DNA from: Streptomyces sp. TP-A0874
Lineage (GTDB): Bacteria; Actinomycetota; Actinomycetes; Streptomycetales; Streptomycetaceae
Reading direction: 5' to 3'
Length of the DNA: 64,000 nt
NCBI RefSeq assembly: GCF_001748085.1
Contig: NZ_BBZK01000004.1
Location: 124,001 to 188,000 of the forward strand
In this document: positions 57,995 through 64,000 of the stretch, piece by piece
How the letters are laid out: each line of letters opens with the position of its first letter
Position numbering within the stretch: the first letter of the stretch is position 1
Notes under the pieces: generated by a model
What the model was told of the DNA's origin: nothing
What the model saw: the letters and a program-made list of their open reading frames with translations, nothing else
Databases searched by the model: none
Position numbers and translations under genes: made by a program

Positions 57995-58953
57995 CGGCGC
58001 CCCTTTCGCCGTACGGTCGTTGGGATGCGGGTGGATCGGTCGGTGGGCGCCGCCCGCGTGGTCGCGAACGCCAGCGCGAAACCGCTCAGCAGGGAGAGCG
58101 CCGCCACACCTGCGTGTTTCCACATGGCCGGCAGGTCTCGGGTGGTGACGATCGGGTCGGGCGGCAGGCCGTAGACCTCGGGTTCGTCGAGCAGCAGGAA
58201 GAACGCCCCGTCGCCGCCGACCCCGTCGTCCGGGTCCGCGCCGTAGAGGCGGGCTTCGGTCAGGCCGGCCTGGTGGAGTTGGTCGACGCGTTCGGCGGCC
58301 CGGTCCCGGAGCTCCGCCAGGGGCCCGAACTGGATGGATTCGGTGGGGCACGCCTTGGCGCAGGCCGGTTCCTGACCGGCGCCGAGGCGGTCGTAGCAGA
58401 GCGTGCACTTGAAGGCGCGGCCGTCTCCGGGGCGCTGCTCGATGACCCCGTAGGGGCAGGCCGGCACGCAGTACCCGCAGCCGTTGCAGATGTCCTCCTG
58501 GACGACGACCGTGCCGAACTCGGTGCGGAACAGCGAACCGGTGGGGCACACGTCCAGGCATCCGGCGTGAGTGCAGTGCTTGCAGACGTCGGAGGACATC
58601 AGCCACCGCAGTTCGGTACGGCCGTCGGGCTCGGGCACGGCGGGGGCCGCCCCCGCGGAGGAGGGCTCCGGTGAGGGGGCGCGGACCGGGGCGCTCTGCT
58701 CGATGAAGGCGACATGGCGCCAGGTGGAGGCGCCCAGCCCTTCGCTGTTGTCGTACGACATCCCGGTCAGGGTCAGCCCGTCCTCGGGGATGGCGTTCCA
58801 CTCCTTGCAGGCGACCTCGCAGGCCTTGCAGCCGATGCAGACCGAGGTGTCGGTGAAGAAACCGACCCGCTCGGGGTGGTCCTGGTATCCGGAGTCGCCC
58901 GTCGGGTCCGCTTCGGGGCCGGACAGCAGGGTGCGGATGTCGAAGTCGGTCAT
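57991..58953 (-). CDS. Formate dehydrogenase iron-sulfur (beta) subunit
   Basis: A 320-residue electron-transfer subunit with four 4Fe-4S motifs: CIGCKACEVACKEW (about 39-52), CKHCTHAGCLDVCP, CNGCGYCVPACPYG and CTLCYDRLGAGQEPACAKACP. A spacer of about 35 residues (Ala/Pro-rich) lies between the first two. The C terminus has one hydrophobic helix (AGVAALSLLSGFALAFATT), as in FdnH-type subunits, anchoring it to the membrane. It passes electrons from the molybdenum subunit to the NrfD-like protein. Four-base overlaps on both sides. Confidence 0.93.
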   Translation of the reverse strand: MTDFDIRTLLSGPEADPTGDSGYQDHPERVGFFTDTSVCIGCKACEVACKEWNAIPEDGLTLTGMSYDNSEGLGASTWRHVAFIEQSAPVRAPSPEPSSAGAAPAVPEPDGRTELRWLMSSDVCKHCTHAGCLDVCPTGSLFRTEFGTVVVQEDICNGCGYCVPACPYGVIEQRPGDGRAFKCTLCYDRLGAGQEPACAKACPTESIQFGPLAELRDRAAERVDQLHQAGLTEARLYGADPDDGVGGDGAFFLLLDEPEVYGLPPDPIVTTRDLPAMWKHAGVAALSLLSGFALAFATTRAAPTDRSTRIPTTVRRKGRR

Positions 58954-61900
58954 GCCCGGACCTCCGTGCCGGTGCGTTCGGTGATGCCGGCCCTCCTCCG
59001 GTACTCGGCCACCAGCAGGGGCAGTTCCGGGCCGCGGGGGCGCCGGCCGGGCCGGATGTCGGCGGTGAGCGCCTTGTCCTCCTGGATGTGCGCGTTCGGG
59101 TCCTGGACGATGGCGACCAGTTCGTTGGCCGCGTCCCCGGTCGAGTAGCCGTTCGGTCCCCAGTGGAACGGGAGGCCGATCTGGTGGACCGTGCGACCGT
59201 GCACCGTCAGCGGTCTGATCCGCTCGGTGACCAGCACGCGCGCCTCAATGGCGTTGCGGGCGGTGATGATGGTGGCCCAGCCCATGTGCTCCAGTCCCCG
59301 CTCGGCGGCGAGCGCCGGGGAGAGTTCGCAGAAGAACTCCGGCTGGAGTTCCGACAGGTAGGGCGACCAGCGGCTCATCCCGCCCGCGGTGAAGTGCTCG
59401 GTGAGCCGGTGGGTGGTGATGACGTACGGGTACACCTCGGCGCCGGGCTCCGTGCCACTGGGGTGGTACCGGTTGCCGCTGCGCGAGTGCAGGAGCCGGA
59501 TGGGCGAGCGGTTCTGCCGGTACAGGGCGTTGGGGAACGGCGAGTCCGGCGGTTCGTAGTGCGTCGGCATCGGACCGTCCACCAGCCCTGCCGGGGTGAA
59601 CAGCCACCCCTTGCCGTCGGCCTGCATGATGAAGGGGTCGTCCCCGCGGAGCGCGTCGGGCCCGGTGGCGCCGTCCGGGGGCACGTAGTCGGGTGCCCGG
59701 TCGGGGATGAAGTCCGGCACGTCGTGGCCGGTCCAGCGTCCGGCGTCGGGCTCCCACCAGACGTAGGCCTTGCGCTCGCTCCACGGGCTGCCGTCGGGGG
59801 CGGCCGAGGCGCGGTTGTAGAGCACCCGCCGGTTCGCCGGCCAGGCCCAGGCCCACTCGGCGGCCACCCAGTCCTGTTCGGACTGCGGTTTGCGGCGGGC
59901 CGCCTGGTTGACGCCGTCCGCGTACACCCCACAGTAGATCCAGCAGCCGCAGCGGGTGGAGCCGTCGTCCTTGAGCTGGGTGTAGGCGTCGAGCGGCCGG
60001 CCGTCCGGGCCCGCCCCGTTGATCTCGGCGAGCACCGCCTCGGCCCGCGGCTCCTGGAGCGGTCCCTCGACCGGGTAGTCCCAGGCGAGGTCGAGCACCG
60101 GGCGGTCCATGGGATCGGTCGATCCGGCGAGCTTCTCCTTGATCCGTCGGCCGAGGTGGTACATGAACCACAGGTCGCTGCGGGCGTCTCCGGCCGGTTC
60201 CACGGCGGCGTCGTGCCACTGCAGCCAGCGGTTGGTGTTGGTGAACGAACCCGACTTCTCGGTGTGCGAGGCCGCGGGGAAGAAGAACACCTCGGTGCCG
60301 ATGTCCTCGGTGCGCAGCTCACCGTTCTCGATCTCGGGGCCGTCCTTCCACCAGGTGGCGGACTCGATCAGGGAGAAGTCACGGACCACCAGCCAGTCGA
60401 GGTTGGCCATGCCCAGCCGCTGGAGGCGGGTGTTGGCCGAACCGACGGCGGGGTTCTCCCCCATCAGGAAGTACCCCTTGCAGACCCCGTCGAGCTGGGC
60501 CAGGACCGTGTCGTAGGTACTGTGCGAGCCGGTCAACCGCGGCAGGTGGTCGAAGCAGTAGTCGTTGCCGGCTTGTGCCGCGTCCCCGTAGTACGCCTTG
60601 AGCAGGCTCACCGTGTAGGACCGCATGTTCCCCCAGAACCCCTTGTCGGCCTGGCTGGAGCGGACGAAGGTGTCGAGGTTCTCGTGTACGTGCGCGTGCG
60701 GCATCGGGATGTAGCCGGGCAGCAGGTTGAACAGGGTGGGGATGTCGCTCGAGCCCTGGATGCTGGCGTGACCGCGGAGCGCCTGGATACCGCCGCCGGG
60801 CCGGCCGATGTTGCCCAGGAGGAGTTGGAGGATGCTCGCCGCCCGGATGTACTGCGCGCCGACGGAGTGCTGCGTCCAGCCGACCGCGTAGACGAAGGCG
60901 CTCGTCCGGTCCCGGCCGGAGTTCTCCGTCAGCGCCTCGCACACCCGCAGGAAGTCCTCGCGTGGCACCCCGCAGATCCGCTCCACCATTTCGGGTGTGT
61001 AGCGGGCGTAGTGCCGTTTGAGCACCTGGTAAACGCACCGCGGGTGCTGAAGGGTTTCGTCCCGCTCCGGCTCCGCGGCGGCGCGGGCCCCTCCGGAGCC
61101 GTGCGACTCCGATCCTCCGGCGGCCTGGACGCTGGTCCGCTCGGCGATGCCGTCCTCGGCACCGGACCGGTCCTCGTACTGCTCGGCGCGTTTTCCCGAG
61201 GCGGCCTGCACCTCCCCGGTCCGGTACTGCCAACTGCGCAGATCGTAGCTCCCGTGCTCTTCGTCGAGACCGGAGAAGACGCCGTCCAGGTCCTCGGTGT
61301 CCTGGAAGTCCTCCCGGAGCAGGGTGGCCGCGTTGGTGTACGCCAGCACGTACTCCCGGAAGTCCTTGCCGGTGCTGAGGACGTGGTTGATGATCCCGCC
61401 GAGGAAGGCGATGTCGCTGCCTGCCCGGATCGGCACGTGCTGGTCGGCCAGGGCGCTGGTGCGGGTGAAGCGGGGGTCCACATGGATGATCCTGGCGCCG
61501 CGGGCCTTGGCCTCCATGACCCACTGGAAGCCGACGGGGTGCGCCTCGGCGAAGTTCGAGCCCTGGATGACGATGCAGTCGGAGTGCTGGAGGTCCTGCA
61601 TGAAGGTGGTCGCGCCGCCACGCCCGAACGACGTGCCGAGCCCGGAAACGGTGGAGCTGTGGCAGACCCGGGCCTGGTTCTCCACCTGCACCACGCCGAG
61701 GCCGGTGAGGAGCTTCTTGATGAGGTAGTTCTCCTCGTTGTCCAACGTGGCCCCGCCGAGGCTGGCGATTCCCATGGTGCGGGCGGTACGTCGGCCCCGC
61801 TGCTCCCACTCCCAGGTCTCCCGCCGGGTCCGCACCACCCGGTCGGCGACCATCTCCATGGCGGTGTCCAGGTCCAGCCGCTGCCACTCCCGGCCGTGTG

Positions 61901-62228
61901 GCGGCCGGTAGAGCACCTGGTGGAGCCGGGCCGGCCCGGTGGTGAGCTGGAGGGTGGCGGATCCCTTCGGACAGAGCCGGCCGCGGCTGACCGGGGAGTC
62001 CGGGTCCCCCTCGATCTGCACCACCCGCTCGTCCTTGACGTAGACGTTCTGTCCACAGCCGACCGCGCAGTACGGGCAGACCGAGCGGACCACTCGGTCG
62101 GCGGTCGCGGTACGCGCCTCTATCGTCTCGCTGCCCTCCGACTTCGCGGCCGCTCCCCGGCCGAGCGGGTCACCGCCCGTCAACTGGCGGTAGACCGGCC
62201 ACTGAAGCATCCGGCTGCGCACGCCCAT
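58950..62228 (-). CDS. Molybdopterin formate dehydrogenase catalytic subunit (Cys form)
   Basis: A 1092-residue molybdenum/tungsten enzyme oxidising formate to CO2. N-terminal 4Fe-4S motif CPYCAVGCGQNVYV with GRLCPKGSA (about 52-95). The catalytic residue is Cys (codon TGC) in NQARVCHSSTVSGLG (about 189) where FDH-N-type enzymes often have selenocysteine. MGD-binding segments include TTFMQDLQHSDCIVIQGSNF, HVDPRFTRTSALADQHVPI, GIQALRGHASIQGSSD, LMGENPAVG and GLPFHWGPNGYSTGDAANEL. A Glu/Ala/Gly-rich insertion (about 345-390) is variable. No Tat signal is visible. ATG has GGAGGAG before it. Confidence 0.94.
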   Translation of the reverse strand: MGVRSRMLQWPVYRQLTGGDPLGRGAAAKSEGSETIEARTATADRVVRSVCPYCAVGCGQNVYVKDERVVQIEGDPDSPVSRGRLCPKGSATLQLTTGPARLHQVLYRPPHGREWQRLDLDTAMEMVADRVVRTRRETWEWEQRGRRTARTMGIASLGGATLDNEENYLIKKLLTGLGVVQVENQARVCHSSTVSGLGTSFGRGGATTFMQDLQHSDCIVIQGSNFAEAHPVGFQWVMEAKARGARIIHVDPRFTRTSALADQHVPIRAGSDIAFLGGIINHVLSTGKDFREYVLAYTNAATLLREDFQDTEDLDGVFSGLDEEHGSYDLRSWQYRTGEVQAASGKRAEQYEDRSGAEDGIAERTSVQAAGGSESHGSGGARAAAEPERDETLQHPRCVYQVLKRHYARYTPEMVERICGVPREDFLRVCEALTENSGRDRTSAFVYAVGWTQHSVGAQYIRAASILQLLLGNIGRPGGGIQALRGHASIQGSSDIPTLFNLLPGYIPMPHAHVHENLDTFVRSSQADKGFWGNMRSYTVSLLKAYYGDAAQAGNDYCFDHLPRLTGSHSTYDTVLAQLDGVCKGYFLMGENPAVGSANTRLQRLGMANLDWLVVRDFSLIESATWWKDGPEIENGELRTEDIGTEVFFFPAASHTEKSGSFTNTNRWLQWHDAAVEPAGDARSDLWFMYHLGRRIKEKLAGSTDPMDRPVLDLAWDYPVEGPLQEPRAEAVLAEINGAGPDGRPLDAYTQLKDDGSTRCGCWIYCGVYADGVNQAARRKPQSEQDWVAAEWAWAWPANRRVLYNRASAAPDGSPWSERKAYVWWEPDAGRWTGHDVPDFIPDRAPDYVPPDGATGPDALRGDDPFIMQADGKGWLFTPAGLVDGPMPTHYEPPDSPFPNALYRQNRSPIRLLHSRSGNRYHPSGTEPGAEVYPYVITTHRLTEHFTAGGMSRWSPYLSELQPEFFCELSPALAAERGLEHMGWATIITARNAIEARVLVTERIRPLTVHGRTVHQIGLPFHWGPNGYSTGDAANELVAIVQDPNAHIQEDKALTADIRPGRRPRGPELPLLVAEYRRRAGITERTGTEVRA

Positions 62229-62368
62229 GCTCTCCTCCGCTGCGTTCGTCCGTCACCCGACCGAGACCGCGTCGTCGAGTGCCCCGCCAGCGGGTTCTTA
62301 CTCATTATTTTGTCTCCGGGACGGTGGGGTCACGGAGGAGGCGGTTCGAACGCGGGGGTTCCAACGGG

Positions 62369-62411
62369 ACGGGCCGGCCCTTGGCGGTCGTCCCGCCAAG
62401 GGCCGGCCCGT
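62369..62411 (-). terminator. 19-bp perfect hairpin between the small ORF and the formate dehydrogenase operon
   Basis: ACGGGCCGGCCCTTGGCGG (62369-62387) pairs exactly with 62393-62411, loop five bases. It lies 42 bases after the 57-residue ORF, so this ORF forms its own transcription unit and the operon start must use a promoter in 62229-62368. Confidence 0.9.
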
Positions 62412-62453
62412 TGTGCCGCAGGAGGAGCCGGGGCCGTCCGCCGGGGACGGACC

Positions 62454-62627
62454 TCAGTCGATTCCGCGCAGGATGTGCGGCTCGGCGGGGTCGTCCTCGT
62501 ATCCGGCGAGCTGGATCGGAGCCAGCCCGCCCCAGTTGTCCGGACCGCGGAGCTCGGTCCGCTGAGGATGCCCGTCCTCGCCCTCCGCCGGGCAGGCGCT
62601 CTGCGCCGTCTTCTCGAATGTCGTCAC
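62454..62627 (-). CDS. 57-residue hypothetical protein
   Basis: GTG 62627 with GAAGGAG six bases upstream begins VTTFEKTAQSACPAEGEDGH, followed by PQRTELRGPDNWGGLAPIQL and AGYEDDPAEPHILRGID. Acidic and polar, one Cys, one Trp, no membrane helix or export signal. I do not recognise the family. A ribosome-bound peptide, an anti-sigma-like factor or a RiPP precursor could be imagined, but no modifying enzyme is adjacent. A strong terminator follows. The longer frame to 62990 is not supported. Confidence 0.6.
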   Translation of the reverse strand: MTTFEKTAQSACPAEGEDGHPQRTELRGPDNWGGLAPIQLAGYEDDPAEPHILRGID

Positions 62628-62928
62628 CGCGCACTCCTTCGTGTCGCGAGTCCGTGCGCCACGGGGCGTCCCGAACCAGACGCCGGGCGCCCGGTGGGGC
62701 TGCAAAAGGGACAGTTCAGACGCGGTGGCGCCGGGTGTGGTTCCGGGAGACGACCAAGGTCTCTGGCGACTCCCGAGACGGGTCCGGGCCTCCCTGAACC
62801 GTGCGTGTCTTTCCGCGAACGCGTCAGCGAGGCTGTCCGTCGATTCCCAGCGTACATATCCGAATCGCTCGCCGCTCGTCACATACCCCGGTTCACCCCT
62901 CCGGCCGGCCGGAGGGGTGGATGCGCCG
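62628..62928. other. Intergenic region without a gene; 26-bp palindromic terminator
   Basis: This 301-bp stretch contains no supported CDS. A perfect 26-base palindrome, CACCCCTCCGGCC and its complement (62894-62919), lies ten bases after the SDR stop and is that gene's terminator. The remainder should hold the promoter of the 57-residue ORF. Confidence 0.7.
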
Positions 62929-64000
62929 CTACCAGTCGGCGGGCGCGTAGTCCTTGAGGAAGCAGCCGTAGAGGTCCTCGCCGCGCTCACCCCGGACGAT
63001 CGGGTCGTAGACCCGCGCCGCGCCGTCGACCAGGTCCAGTGGGGCGTGGAAGCCCTCCGCGGCCAGTCGCATCTTGTCCGGGTGCGGGCGTTCGTCGGTG
63101 ATCCAGCCGGTGTCCACGCTGGTCACCAGGATGCCGTCGGTCTCCAGGAGTTCCTGGGCGCTGGTGCGGGTGAGCATGTTCAGGGCCGCCTTGGCCATGT
63201 TCGTGTGGGGATGGCCGGGGCCCTTGTAGCCGCGGCTGAAGACGCCCTCCATGGCCGAGACGTTCACCACGTACTTTCGGCGCGCCGGGGAGGCGGCCAT
63301 AGCCGGGCGCAACCTGCTGAGCAGGATGAAGGGCGCGGTGACGTTGCACAGCTGGACTTCGAGCAGTTCCACCGGGAGGACCTCCTCGACCTTCTGCACC
63401 CAGCTGTTGCTGGGTGCCAGGTCGGGGACGAGGCCGCCCGCGTCGATGGCGGTGCCGGACTCGATCCGGGCTGGTGAGGCGGAACCGGTGGTGAGCGCCA
63501 GCGCGGCGACCGACTCGGCGGTCAGCGCTCCGGGGGCGGCGGCCGTACCGGTGAGCGTCGGCTGGGCGCCGCTGCCGAACCGGCCCAGCACCACCGACTC
63601 GGGCAGCTCTCCGGCGGGGAGGGGCGCGGACTCCCCGGCTATCAGCTCGGCGTAGGCCTCGGGGGAACGGCGGACGGTCTGCGCCGCGTTGTTGATCAGG
63701 ATGTCCAGCGGGCCGTCGGCGGCCACCGAGTCGGCGAGCGCCAGTGTCTGGCCCGGGTCCCGGAGGTCGATACCGACGACCTTGAGGCGGTGGAGCCAGT
63801 CGGCGCTGTCATGCATCGCGGTGAAGCGTCGGATCGCGTCGCTCGGGAAGCGGGTGGTGATCGTGGTGTGGGCGCCGTCACGGAGCAGCCGGAGCGCTAT
63901 GTACATCCCGATCTTGGCCCTGCCCCCGGTGAGCAGCGCCCGCCGCCCGATCAGGTCGGTGCGGGCCTCCCGCCGACTGCGGTTCTCCGCGGCACACGGC
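62929..64000 (-). CDS. Short-chain dehydrogenase/reductase (5' partial)
   Basis: Large SDR-type oxidoreductase; 357 codons are visible and the start lies beyond the right edge, since the frame continues past the in-window ATG at 63906 with LIGRRALLTGGRAKIG, the Rossmann glycine motif. Further features: TTRFPSDAIRRFTAM, IDLRDPGQTLALADSV, LDILINNAAQTVRRSP, a long insertion of about 90 residues (Ala/Gly/Thr-rich), VQLCNVTAPFILLSRL, KYVVNVSAMEGVFSRGYKG with Ser, and HTNMAKAALNMLTRTSAQEL with the YxxxK position read as HTNMAK, so the catalytic Tyr seems replaced. Substrate unknown. Confidence 0.82.
   Translation of the reverse strand, partial: PCAAENRSRREARTDLIGRRALLTGGRAKIGMYIALRLLRDGAHTTITTRFPSDAIRRFTAMHDSADWLHRLKVVGIDLRDPGQTLALADSVAADGPLDILINNAAQTVRRSPEAYAELIAGESAPLPAGELPESVVLGRFGSGAQPTLTGTAAAPGALTAESVAALALTTGSASPARIESGTAIDAGGLVPDLAPSNSWVQKVEEVLPVELLEVQLCNVTAPFILLSRLRPAMAASPARRKYVVNVSAMEGVFSRGYKGPGHPHTNMAKAALNMLTRTSAQELLETDGILVTSVDTGWITDERPHPDKMRLAAEGFHAPLDLVDGAARVYDPIVRGERGEDLYGCFLKDYAPADW

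Noticed and set aside
59088..62957. A 1289-codon open frame on the plus strand opposite the formate dehydrogenase gene
   Set aside because: It is the antisense shadow of a gene with clear domain motifs; its composition is Val/Gly/Arg/His-rich without family features.

Overview
The window is high-GC actinobacterial DNA (strong G/C third-position bias, many GTG starts, translationally coupled genes) and reads as a Streptomyces or close Streptomycetaceae chromosome. Pointers are the xylA/xylB/ROK locus, the pca/pob operon, egtABCD, an Mbl-type actin, a CvnA-like sensor kinase, a SecDF fusion, DUF6343 and DUF6480 membrane proteins and a dre-like (DasR-type) palindrome in front of a chitinase gene. 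No rRNA, tRNA, CRISPR array, phage or complete insertion sequence was seen. The first gene (a DUF3516-type helicase) is cut by the left edge and the last (an SDR dehydrogenase) by the right edge.

Layout. 1-7 kb: helicase, chloramphenicol phosphotransferase-like kinase with a 168-bp MITE-like element against its start codon, a nucleotide-sugar-type reductase, an F420/flavin PPOX protein, a methyltransferase, a MOSC protein. 6.7-11.4 kb: xylose catabolism (xylA divergent from xylB, with a ROK repressor), where xylB is frameshifted by a 17-bp tandem duplication, then a Tat-exported amidase. 11.5-21 kb: protocatechuate branch of the beta-ketoadipate pathway (pcaIJF, pcaHGBD, pobA) divergent from a tandem double IclR regulator; pcaC is missing. 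21-25 kb: GAF regulator, aldehyde dehydrogenase, DUF779 protein. 24.2-29.9 kb: a decayed stretch of truncated or frameshifted genes (gamma-glutamyltransferase, RidA, IS5-type transposase, TetR, a TIM-barrel-like protein, an M64 peptidase) around an apparently intact diaminopropionate ammonia-lyase-like gene and a DUF1275 membrane protein. 30-33 kb: GH19 chitinase, LysR regulator, SGNH esterase. 33.5-38 kb: egtABCD for ergothioneine.

38-48 kb: DUF427 and DUF3140 proteins, the Mbl-type actin, a PAS-GGDEF-EAL c-di-GMP enzyme, a GNAT, a type II NADH dehydrogenase, two small membrane proteins, an orphan transketolase. 48-56 kb: CvnA-like kinase, then an envelope block of histidine kinase, LuxR response regulator, a His-rich membrane protein and SecDF on one strand, and a DksA-type zinc finger coupled to a short actin-like protein on the other. 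55.8-62.2 kb: one tightly overlapped operon encoding a molybdenum formate dehydrogenase (catalytic, iron-sulfur and NrfD-type subunits) plus a zinc alcohol/formaldehyde dehydrogenase, preceded by a 57-residue ORF with its own strong hairpin. The right edge holds the partial SDR gene.

Functionally the window mixes carbon catabolism (xylose, 4-hydroxybenzoate/protocatechuate, aldehydes, chitin, C1/formate), redox protection (ergothioneine, NDH-2) and envelope functions (actin-like proteins, SecDF, signalling). All functional calls rest on reading sequence and on remembered family features; no database search was run.
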